28,145 nucleotides of DNA from Clostridium sp. CAG:302. GTDB taxonomy: Bacteria; Bacillota_I; Bacilli_A; RF39; UBA660. This document shows, one piece after another, positions 14,484-22,073 of this stretch; within the stretch, counting starts at the first letter, position 1; each line of letters starts with the position of its first letter. Where the stretch lies: NCBI GenBank assembly GCA_000431795.1, contig FR887354.1:1-28145 (forward strand), written 5' to 3'. The position numbers and the translations under genes were made by a program. The notes under the pieces are model-generated. The model had not been told where the DNA came from and did not search any database. It was given only the letters and a program-made list of their open reading frames with translations.

Positions 14484-15770
14484 ATGGAAAAGTATAATTT
14501 GGTACCTGCGGATACTTATGTTGTAGTAAATAAAACTATTCTTCATAATGAGGATAGGAAAATTATAACCAGTTTATATCTTCCTATTATTGGTACTGAT
14601 GCTGTTATGTTATACTTTACTTTATGGGCTGATTTGGATAATTCAGAAATATTAAGCAGTGAGTTTTCACATCAAAAATTAGTGTCTTCACTTAGAATAA
14701 CTATTAATGAATTACAAACTTCTTTTGATAAACTCGAGGCTATAGGACTTATTAAAGCATTTATTAAAGAAGGAAATGTTAATAATTATATATATGAAAT
14801 TTTTAGTCCTGTTAGTGCTAGTGAATTTTTATCTCATCCAATACTTAATATTGTCTTATATAGTAATGTTGGCAAGAGAGAATATGATAATTTAGTTAAA
14901 GCATTTAAAATACCAAGATTAAATACCTCTAATTATAAAGATATTACTAAAAGCTTTAATGATGTCTTTGAAAGTACTAGTATGACATCTTATGACTTAT
15001 CACTTGAGGATATTAGAAAGTATAATAAGCTTAAACTCAATATTAATAGTAATTTTGACTTTAATTTTCTTATTAGTTCAATGCCAAAAAATCTAGATAC
15101 TAGTAAAATGTTCTCTAAAGACATTAAAGAGCTTATTATTAACCTTTCATTTATATATGATATTGATGCTATTAAAATGGCTAATATTGTTAAAGTTTCA
15201 CTTAATGATAATGGTACTATTAATCGTGAAAGTTTAAGAAAAAATTCAAGAAACTTTTATCAGTTTAGTAATGGTGGATTACTTCCTACAATTATAGATA
15301 ATAATCAACCCGAATACTTAAGAAAACCGATTGGTGATACTTCAAGAAGAGCTAAAATGATATATACATTTGAAACCATTTCTCCAAGAGAACTTTTAAT
15401 AAATAAAAATAATGGTAATGAACCTACGCGTAGAGATTTAAAATTAATTGAAGATTTACTTGTTGATTATAAATTAAAACCTGGAGTAGTTAATGTTCTA
15501 CTTGACTATGCAATTAATGTAAATAATAAGAAATTAACGAGAGGATTCGTTGAAACAATTGCTGGTGAGTGGCAAAGAAAAGGTATTGAAACAGTAGAGG
15601 ATGCAATGAATAATTGCGAAAAAGTACATAAAAAATCCTCAAAAAGAAATTATAAAGATGATAATGTTAATATGAAAACTCCTGATTGGTTTGATAAAGA
15701 AATAAATAAATCTAATGTTTCTGATGGTGAAGAAAATCAATTAGAAGAACTATTAAAGGAGTATAAATAA
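14484..15770 (+). CDS. dnaB: Replication initiation and membrane attachment protein DnaB (Gram-positive)
   Basis: This is the Firmicute DnaB of the DnaB/DnaD family, not the replicative helicase. It acts with DnaD and DnaI to load the helicase at oriC and at restarted forks. The 428-residue protein has an N-terminal winged-helix region (LYLPIIGTDAVMLYFTLW, then FDKLEAIGLIKAF). A C-terminal DnaD-like domain ends in FVETIAGEWQRKGI (355-368), carrying the YxxxIxxxW-type motif, followed by a charged tail. Its last base is shared with the dnaI start (TAATG), so translation is coupled. Confidence 0.92.
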   Translation: MEKYNLVPADTYVVVNKTILHNEDRKIITSLYLPIIGTDAVMLYFTLWADLDNSEILSSEFSHQKLVSSLRITINELQTSFDKLEAIGLIKAFIKEGNVNNYIYEIFSPVSASEFLSHPILNIVLYSNVGKREYDNLVKAFKIPRLNTSNYKDITKSFNDVFESTSMTSYDLSLEDIRKYNKLKLNINSNFDFNFLISSMPKNLDTSKMFSKDIKELIINLSFIYDIDAIKMANIVKVSLNDNGTINRESLRKNSRNFYQFSNGGLLPTIIDNNQPEYLRKPIGDTSRRAKMIYTFETISPRELLINKNNGNEPTRRDLKLIEDLLVDYKLKPGVVNVLLDYAINVNNKKLTRGFVETIAGEWQRKGIETVEDAMNNCEKVHKKSSKRNYKDDNVNMKTPDWFDKEINKSNVSDGEENQLEELLKEYK

Positions 15771-16681
15771 TGAAAGAGATAAAAGATGTTATTCAAAATA
15801 ATTATAGATTTAATAATATAGATTTAGAGAGAAATTTTGATAAAGAAATGGAAGACGATACATTTAAAAAGATCGTAAGTAAAATTAAACTTTCTAAAGA
15901 TGAAATAATAAAATATACCTCTTTAATTAAAGATTCTTCTTTAGAACTTAAAAACTGTGCTAATTGTAAAAATATTATGGAATGTAAAAATTCTGTTGTT
16001 GGTCATGTCTACTATCCTGAAGCACAAGAAGAAAATATAGTATTTTCCTATGTACCTTGTAAATATAAGAAAAAACTTGATAAAGATACAGAATATCAAA
16101 ATAATATTAGTTTGTTTGATATGCCAAAGGCTATTCTTGAGGCTTCAATGAAGAATATTTATACTGATGATAAGAATAGACTTGATGCTATTAAATGGCT
16201 TACAACTTTTATTAAAAAATATGAAAATAATGAGAAATGTAAAGGTTTATATTTAGCAGGCAATTTTGGATGTGGTAAAACTTATTTGATTAGTGCTATG
16301 TTTAATGAACTGGCCAAAAAAGGTGTTAAATCAGTTACTGTTTATTATCCAGAGTTTTTAAGAGAATTAAAGGGAAGATTTGGAGAGGATTATAACGAAG
16401 TATTCAATAAAGTTAGAAAGGCTCCTTTACTTCTTTTAGATGATATTGGAGCAGAAACAGTTACTAATTGGAATAGAGATGAAATACTAGGTAGCCTCCT
16501 GCAATATAGAATGCAAGAAGGACTGCCAACATTCTTTACTTCAAATAACACAATTAAAGAACTTGAAGAACATCTTATTGGAAGCGATAGTGAAGGTAGA
16601 GTAAAATCTAGAAGAATAATTGAAAGAATAAAATATTTAACTGATGAAATAATAATGGTAGCGGAAAATAGAAGAAAGTGA
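15770..16681 (+). CDS. dnaI: Primosomal helicase loader DnaI
   Basis: DnaI is the AAA+ ATPase that loads the hexameric replicative helicase. The N-terminal zinc-binding region has C63, C66, H79 and C97, matching the Cys/Cys/His/Cys set of Bacillus DnaI; C72 is extra. The AAA+ part has Walker A GNFGCGKT (164-171) and Walker B LLLLDDIGAE (about 220-229), and ends with an arginine-rich segment RVKSRRIIERI. At 303 residues it is near the usual length. Together with dnaB immediately upstream it forms a helicase-loading pair. Confidence 0.95.
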   Translation: MKEIKDVIQNNYRFNNIDLERNFDKEMEDDTFKKIVSKIKLSKDEIIKYTSLIKDSSLELKNCANCKNIMECKNSVVGHVYYPEAQEENIVFSYVPCKYKKKLDKDTEYQNNISLFDMPKAILEASMKNIYTDDKNRLDAIKWLTTFIKKYENNEKCKGLYLAGNFGCGKTYLISAMFNELAKKGVKSVTVYYPEFLRELKGRFGEDYNEVFNKVRKAPLLLLDDIGAETVTNWNRDEILGSLLQYRMQEGLPTFFTSNNTIKELEEHLIGSDSEGRVKSRRIIERIKYLTDEIIMVAENRRK

Positions 16682-16690
16682 GGATAATGT

Positions 16691-17014
16691 ATGGAAGGTA
16701 ATAATTATGGATTTAAATTTGATCCAAATAAAATTGAAAAAAGTTTTGATAATGGAAGCAAGTTAAGTATTGAAAATGATGGTGGAGAATTAAATATGTC
16801 TCCAGATAGAAGATATGTTACTGCGAATAATCCAAATAAAAAGGAAAGTAATAAAAAATTAGTTAGAGTACTAAAGAAAAATGTTACTACTGATGATAGA
16901 CTTGGACCTGAAGTAGTTAGTCCTGGCAATAAGGGATTTGCTAGTGTTATTGGGCTTGCTGCTTTAATTGCAGTTGCTGGTGTTATAATTGCATTTATTA
17001 CACTAAAATACTAA
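16691..17014 (+). CDS. Small protein of unknown function with a C-terminal membrane anchor
   Basis: Not recognised. This 107-residue protein has a polar, Asn/Lys/Asp-rich N-terminal 80 residues with no clear domain. One hydrophobic segment (GFASVIGLAALIAVAGVIIA) follows, and the C-terminus ends six residues later. This is a tail-anchored layout with the bulk in the cytoplasm. The start is ATG at 16691, 9 nt after dnaI, with GAGGA upstream. It lies between dnaI and dnaE in one transcription unit, which makes a role near the replication or membrane machinery possible but unproven. Confidence 0.75.
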   Translation: MEGNNYGFKFDPNKIEKSFDNGSKLSIENDGGELNMSPDRRYVTANNPNKKESNKKLVRVLKKNVTTDDRLGPEVVSPGNKGFASVIGLAALIAVAGVIIAFITLKY

Positions 17015-17041
17015 ATTACAAATAATTAGGGAGGGATAGTC

Positions 17042-19957
17042 ATGTTATATGCTTTAGATGTTAAAACTAGTTATTCTATGTTAAGTAGTTTAATTAAAAT
17101 AGATGATTTAACAGAAAAGGCTAAAGAACTTGGCTATTTTTCTTTAGCCATAACTGATACAAATAATATGTTTGGAACTTATGAATTTTATTTATCATGC
17201 ATAAAGAAAGGCATTAAACCTATTATTGGTATTAAATTAGAATACAATGAAAATAAATTTATTTTACTGGCTAAAAATAATGACGGATATAGGAATCTAA
17301 TTAAAATCTCTACGCTCATCTCAGAGGGTAATATTGATAATGATATTTTAATTAAGTATGCTGATAATTTAATATTAATTATGCCTTATAGTAGTTATAA
17401 TAGTGAAATTATTTCTATATATAAAGAATATTTTGTGGGTTACTCTAATATAGAAGAGCGAAATAATATTAAAGATAAAGCTGTATTTGTTAATGATGTT
17501 AGTTATTTGGAGAAAGATGATTATAAATACTTAGACTACCTTATAATGATTAAAGAAGAAAAGAAGTTAGGTGAATTTGAACTTAATACATTTAAAGGTA
17601 AATATTTATTTGATAAAGATGAATTTGAACTTATTACTGATGATGTGGTTAGAAATAATATGAAGTATATTAGTAACTCTTGTAATGTTACTTTAGAATA
17701 TACTCCTGATTTACTTCCTATATATGACAAAGATATAAATCCTAATGAATTTCTTAGAAATTTAGCATATAAAGGTATTAAAAGGAGACTTAATGATGAT
17801 GTCATTGATAAATATATAGAAAGATTAGATTATGAACTATCCGTTATTGAAAAGATGGGATTTAGTGATTACTTCTTAGTTGTATGGGATTATGTTAAGT
17901 ATGCTAAATTTAATAATATTTTAGTAGGTCCCGGAAGAGGTAGTGCTGCGGGTAGCTTAGTATCTTATGCTATTGGTATTACTGATGTCGATCCTATTAA
18001 ATATGATTTATTATTTGAAAGATTTTTAAATCCAGAAAGAGTTACTATGCCCGATATTGATGTTGATTTTGATAGCGAAAAAAGAAATTTAGTTACTGAA
18101 TATGTTACTAAAAAGTATGGTGAAAAACACGCTATTGGAATTATTACTTTTAATACATTAGGTGCGAAACAAGTAATTAGAGATTTGGCTAGATGTATGG
18201 ATATTAGTCTTCCAATTACTGATGATATCTGTAAATCTATTACTAGTAAAGATTTATTAAGTTCTTATATCGAAGGTAGTAAATTTCATAGATTAATCAA
18301 TTCAAAAAGAGAATTTAAGATGTTATATGAAATAGGCAAACATTTAGAAGGACTACCTAGACATATATCTATTCATGCTGCAGGTATTGTAATGAGTAGA
18401 AGACCAATAGATGAAATTATTCCTTTATATAAAAACCCTGTTGGTATATATACTACTGCTTATTCTAAAGATTACTTGGAACCTTTAGGCCTCTTAAAAA
18501 TGGACTTTCTTGGTATTGATAATTTAACTTTAATAAGTAATGTTATTGACGAAATAAGAGAAAAAGAAAAAATTAATATTACTTTTGAAAGAATACCCGA
18601 TAATGATAAAAAAGCTCTTGATATCTTTTATAATGTTGATACTGATGGTATATTTCAGTTTGAATCTCCTGGTATGAAGAGATTCTTAGAAAAGTTAAAG
18701 ATAACTTCTTTTGATGATATTGTACTTGCCCTTGCTTTGTATAGACCTGGTCCTATGGATAATATTGATACTTTTATCAGAAGAAGAAATAATGAAGAAA
18801 AAATTACTTATATTCATCCTGACTTAGAGCCTATATTAAAAGGAACTTATGGTATTATAGTATATCAAGAGCAAATAATGCAGATAGCAAGATTAATGGC
18901 GGGTTATTCTTTTGGCGAAGCCGATATCTTAAGAAGAGCTATGTCTAAAAAGAAAGAAGAAATTCTTTTAAAAGAAAAACCAAAATTTATAAAGGGCTGT
19001 TTAAGCAATGGATATGATGAGAATGTAGCTTCTTCGGTATATGATTTGATACTTAAGTTTGCTAATTATGGATTTAATAAATCACACTCAGTAGCATACG
19101 CTATTACCTCCTATAGAATGGCTTTTATAAAAGCATACTTTCCTAAATATTTTATAAGTGCAATATTATCTAACTCTATTGGTAATGATATTAAAACTAA
19201 TATTTATATTAATAGAGCAAGAAAATCAAATATTAAGATATTACCACCAGATATTAATTTAAGTGCTAGTAAATACTATGTTGATGGTAATAATATAAGA
19301 TGTCCTTTATCAATTATTAAAAGTGTTGGTACCGTAAGTAGTAATGATATAATTAAAGAAAGAGAAAAAGGACAGTTTACTGATTTTAGTGACTTTGTAC
19401 TTAGAATGAATGGTACTTCAGTTAATACAAGAGTTATAACTAACTTAATTAATGCTGGAGCAATTAACTTAGGATATAATAGAAGAACTTTAATAGAAAA
19501 CTTAGATAATGTTTTAAATTATGCAGATATTGCAAAAGACTCTGGAATGATTGAGGTTGAAAAACCATATATTTTAGAATATGATGAATATTCCAAGAAA
19601 GATATTATGGATAATGAGTTAAAAACTATCGGATTTTATTTAACTGAACATCCAACCTCAAAATATCGTGAAGAAAGTAGTATTAGTTCTCTTAATATCA
19701 ATAATTACTTTGATAAAAATATTAATATCATTATTTTAATAAAAAAAATAAGAGAAACTACTACAAAAAATAATGATGTTATGGCCTTTATCACAGGTGA
19801 AGACGAATTTGGTGAAATTCCTTTAACTATATTTCCTACTACATATAAAAGATTTAATAATATAGAAGAAGGTAATATTGTCAAGGTATTTGGTAGAGTA
19901 GAAAGAAGATTTGATAAATACCAAGTTATTGTTAATAATATACAAATAATAGAATAG
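17042..19957 (+). CDS. dnaE: DNA polymerase III alpha subunit DnaE
   Basis: This is a C-family replicative or lesion-tolerant polymerase of 971 residues, shorter than the roughly 1,100 usual for Firmicute DnaE. The order is an N-terminal PHP domain (about 1-200), the palm with GPGRGSAAGSLVSYAIG and PDIDVDFD (337-344, catalytic aspartates), fingers around GIIVYQEQIMQIARLMAGYS, a helix-hairpin-helix region (NGTSVNTRVITNLINAGA), and a C-terminal OB fold ending KYQVIVNNIQI. The PHP metal ligands are degraded: the usual HxHSxYS start is DVKTSYSM, so PHP proofreading is unlikely. In this phylum PolC usually does bulk synthesis and DnaE extends primers; that is family knowledge. GGGAGGGA precedes the ATG, and gmk follows after 12 nt. 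Confidence 0.96.
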   Translation: MLYALDVKTSYSMLSSLIKIDDLTEKAKELGYFSLAITDTNNMFGTYEFYLSCIKKGIKPIIGIKLEYNENKFILLAKNNDGYRNLIKISTLISEGNIDNDILIKYADNLILIMPYSSYNSEIISIYKEYFVGYSNIEERNNIKDKAVFVNDVSYLEKDDYKYLDYLIMIKEEKKLGEFELNTFKGKYLFDKDEFELITDDVVRNNMKYISNSCNVTLEYTPDLLPIYDKDINPNEFLRNLAYKGIKRRLNDDVIDKYIERLDYELSVIEKMGFSDYFLVVWDYVKYAKFNNILVGPGRGSAAGSLVSYAIGITDVDPIKYDLLFERFLNPERVTMPDIDVDFDSEKRNLVTEYVTKKYGEKHAIGIITFNTLGAKQVIRDLARCMDISLPITDDICKSITSKDLLSSYIEGSKFHRLINSKREFKMLYEIGKHLEGLPRHISIHAAGIVMSRRPIDEIIPLYKNPVGIYTTAYSKDYLEPLGLLKMDFLGIDNLTLISNVIDEIREKEKINITFERIPDNDKKALDIFYNVDTDGIFQFESPGMKRFLEKLKITSFDDIVLALALYRPGPMDNIDTFIRRRNNEEKITYIHPDLEPILKGTYGIIVYQEQIMQIARLMAGYSFGEADILRRAMSKKKEEILLKEKPKFIKGCLSNGYDENVASSVYDLILKFANYGFNKSHSVAYAITSYRMAFIKAYFPKYFISAILSNSIGNDIKTNIYINRARKSNIKILPPDINLSASKYYVDGNNIRCPLSIIKSVGTVSSNDIIKEREKGQFTDFSDFVLRMNGTSVNTRVITNLINAGAINLGYNRRTLIENLDNVLNYADIAKDSGMIEVEKPYILEYDEYSKKDIMDNELKTIGFYLTEHPTSKYREESSISSLNINNYFDKNINIIILIKKIRETTTKNNDVMAFITGEDEFGEIPLTIFPTTYKRFNNIEEGNIVKVFGRVERRFDKYQVIVNNIQIIE

Positions 19958-19969
19958 GAGGATAATGTT

Positions 19970-20533
19970 ATGAAAGGTAAATTTATAGTTATATCAGGTC
20001 CTGGTGGTGTTGGTAAAGATACTATTGCTAAAGAGTTAGTAAATAAAGGAATTGCCATCTATTCAGTATCTATGACTACGAGAAAGAAAAGAAGTAATGA
20101 AATAGATGGTAAAGATTATTTCTTCGTAGACATTAATACTTTTGAAAATAATATTAAAGATGGTAAAATACTAGAATATACTTTATTTAATGGTAATTAT
20201 TATGGTACTCCTAGTGAATTTATATTTAATAATCTTGAAAAAGGTACTAATGTAATCGGAGTACTAGATATTAAAGGTGTATTAAATGTAGAAAAAATAT
20301 ATCCTGAAGCTATTAGTATATTTATTATGCCGCCATCTTTTGAAGAACTAGAAAAGAGAATTAGAAATAGAAATACTGATTCTGAAGAAGTTATTAAAGA
20401 AAGATTAGAGATAGCTAAAGATGAAATTAAATGCAAAGATAAATATGATTATGTAGTTATCAACAATACTGTGGATAAAGCAGTAGAGGAAATAATTCAA
20501 ATTATTAAAAATGAAAAAAATATATGCAATTAA
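19970..20533 (+). CDS. gmk: Guanylate kinase
   Basis: Gmk phosphorylates GMP to GDP with ATP, feeding GTP/dGTP and, in Firmicutes, sensing (p)ppGpp. The 187-residue protein has a P-loop GPGGVGKDT (10-18), slightly unusual for the family GPSGxGK(G/S)T. It also has the GMP-binding segment SMTTRKKRSNEIDGKDYFFV (written here at its 20-residue core) and GNYYGTP. The lid segment RIRNRNTDSEEVIKERL follows. It lies 12 nt after dnaE with AGGAGG (19956-19961), and so belongs to the replication operon. Confidence 0.95.
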   Translation: MKGKFIVISGPGGVGKDTIAKELVNKGIAIYSVSMTTRKKRSNEIDGKDYFFVDINTFENNIKDGKILEYTLFNGNYYGTPSEFIFNNLEKGTNVIGVLDIKGVLNVEKIYPEAISIFIMPPSFEELEKRIRNRNTDSEEVIKERLEIAKDEIKCKDKYDYVVINNTVDKAVEEIIQIIKNEKNICN

Positions 20534-20571
20534 TAAAGATTATTAAAACTATATTTAGGAGATGATTCACT

Positions 20572-21150
20572 ATGAAAAATATATATTATCATATCACTTC
20601 AATTAACAAATTACATACAGGTGATGTTATTGAATTTGGGAAAGAATATAATAACTTCTATAAAGAAATGGTTAATATTAAACATTATAATAGTTCTGGA
20701 AAAGACGCTAATGATGTTTTGCTAGATTTATTTAATAATAAAAGTCTGGTTTTTAAATCAATTAATGACTTGAAGACTGTTCTAAACACTGTAAATGATG
20801 ATGCTTTTATATTAAGAGAACTTGTTTTTGAACATATAAGAAAATGCTATTTTCCTGAATGTCCCTCTAGATTTAAATGTATGTATGTCTTAAAAGACAA
20901 AGATGAAGTAAATGGTTGGTTAGAAATTTTTAAAAGAATTAATAGAAAACCTCTTCAAATTGTTAAATTAGAACTTGAAGGTGATGTTTTTGAAGGAAAT
21001 GCTAGTTTAATTCTTAGACAAAGTAATTCCATCAATGATAAAATTATACAGGCTAAAAATTATTGGTCTGGGGATAAAACAAACCTTATATCAGAATATT
21101 TATTTGTTGGGAAAGCAAAAGTTCTTGAGGTTACTGATATAAATGAATAA
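20572..21150 (+). CDS. DUF2441-like protein
   Basis: This 192-residue soluble protein starts NIYYHITSINKLHTGDVIEFG, a YHITS...L..G..I opening that resembles DUF2441. FPECPSRFKCMYVLKD and a late NYWSG also fit that family from memory. The 'comes to your door' pattern of YHxTS then G-x-I-x-G is also seen in ADP-ribosyltransferase-like folds, so an enzymatic or degenerate ART role is possible but not shown. There is no signal peptide or membrane segment. The start has AGGAGA (20557-20562) upstream, and the gene follows gmk by 38 nt. A strong terminator closes it, so it may be the last gene of the dnaB-gmk unit. Confidence 0.65.
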   Translation: MKNIYYHITSINKLHTGDVIEFGKEYNNFYKEMVNIKHYNSSGKDANDVLLDLFNNKSLVFKSINDLKTVLNTVNDDAFILRELVFEHIRKCYFPECPSRFKCMYVLKDKDEVNGWLEIFKRINRKPLQIVKLELEGDVFEGNASLILRQSNSINDKIIQAKNYWSGDKTNLISEYLFVGKAKVLEVTDINE

Positions 21151-21155
21151 ACTTT

Positions 21156-21190
21156 ACTTTAGAGACTTAATGGCTCTAAAGTATTTTTTT
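21156..21190 (+). terminator. Terminator after the DUF2441-like gene
   Basis: ACTTTAGAG pairs with CTCTAAAGT (21156-21164 with 21174-21182, 9 bp perfect), loop ACTTAATGG, then A and seven T. The T-run is also the 5' arm of hairpin 1 of copy B. Confidence 0.9.
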
Positions 21191-21243
21191 AGACTACAGG
21201 CTAAAAAAACATCGAGCAACGAAGTGTGAGATGAAATAAATAC
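21184..21243 (+). repeat. Two-hairpin structured element, copy B (upstream of the HD-domain gene)
   Basis: Hairpin 1: a 9-bp stem T7-AG / CT-A7 (21184-21192 with 21201-21209) with loop ACTACAGG. Hairpin 2 abuts it: CATC/GATG (21210-21213 with 21230-21233), tandem G-A/A-G, then the GC/GU-supported inner stem and A-C-GAA-G tip. The tail AAATAAATAC (21234-21243) is identical to copy A. Confidence 0.75.
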
Positions 21244-21254
21244 TATAAATTTAC

Positions 21255-21283
21255 TTGAAAAATGTAGTATTTTAGTATATACT
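21255..21283 (+). promoter_or_regulatory. Promoter of the HD-domain/valS operon
   Basis: -35 TTGAAA (21255-21260), 17-nt spacer, -10 TATACT (21278-21283). The predicted start near 21290 is followed by GGGAGGA and the ATG at 21315. It places the two-hairpin element upstream of the transcript start. Confidence 0.75.
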
Positions 21284-21314
21284 TATATTAACTTTATGAA
21301 GTGGGAGGAATATT

Positions 21315-22073
21315 ATGAAAAGTAGTAGAATAATGAAGATATTTGAACAATATGTTAGAAAGTATGATATGAATAATATTAATATTAAAGCAAGATATTT
21401 TCACTCATTAAAAGTAATGGAAATAGTTAAAGATTTAGCTACTGAACTTGGTATATTTACCGAAGAAGAGATAGCGGTCTGTGAACTTATTGGTCTATTC
21501 CATGAAATAGGTAATTTTTCTAGTACTCCCAACTATCATATAGATGAAGACAATGAAGATTCTAGTAATAAAGCTATTGATATACTATTTAATAAAGGCT
21601 TAATCAGAGAAATAAGTAAAGATAAAACTTATGATAATGTCATTAAAATAGCATTATTTGCTTATGATAAAAATGGTTTTCCTGATAATATAGATGAGAA
21701 AACTAAACATGTATGCGCTATTATTAAAGATGCTCATAACTTAGATTCTTTTAGATTATTTGTTAATTATCCTTATGTTGATACAAGAATTAGTAGTTAT
21801 CCTAATAATTTGGTATATGAAGATTTTACTAAATTTAAAACTATTAGTCCTAGAGTTACTGATAATGCTTCAGATACTGTTCTTATGGTATTATCAAAAA
21901 TGTATGCTTTTAATTACAAATATTCCTATTATTTATTAAAAGAAAATAATTATGTGGCTAAACTATTTGATAGTCTTACTTTTGATAATAAAGAAATTGA
22001 AGACTTTTATAAAAAAATATTTATGGTACTTAATAATTATATAGATAAAAGGATTGGTGTTTATAATGCTTGA
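21315..22073 (+). CDS. HD-domain protein (putative phosphohydrolase)
   Basis: This 252-residue protein has an N-terminal HD-like metal-dependent phosphohydrolase domain: H30 in ARYFHSLKVMEIVKDLA, the HD doublet as H63-E64 (GLFHEIGNF) and a later Asp in IIKDAHNLDSF (D139). The glutamate in place of the catalytic aspartate is unusual. Family members degrade phosphorylated nucleotides or tRNA ends; the substrate here is unknown. GGGAGGA precedes the ATG. Its stop overlaps the valS start by 8 nt (ATGCTTGA), so expression is coupled to valyl-tRNA synthetase. Confidence 0.85.
   Translation: MKSSRIMKIFEQYVRKYDMNNINIKARYFHSLKVMEIVKDLATELGIFTEEEIAVCELIGLFHEIGNFSSTPNYHIDEDNEDSSNKAIDILFNKGLIREISKDKTYDNVIKIALFAYDKNGFPDNIDEKTKHVCAIIKDAHNLDSFRLFVNYPYVDTRISSYPNNLVYEDFTKFKTISPRVTDNASDTVLMVLSKMYAFNYKYSYYLLKENNYVAKLFDSLTFDNKEIEDFYKKIFMVLNNYIDKRIGVYNA

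Noticed and set aside
21244..21275. AAATACTA / TAGTATTT inverted repeat after copy B as part of the element
   Set aside because: It overlaps the promoter, has a long loop and no counterpart in copy A.
22054..22065. Upstream TTG/GTG start of valS
   Set aside because: Lies within the AAAGGATTGG ribosome region; the ATG at 22066 gives normal family length.
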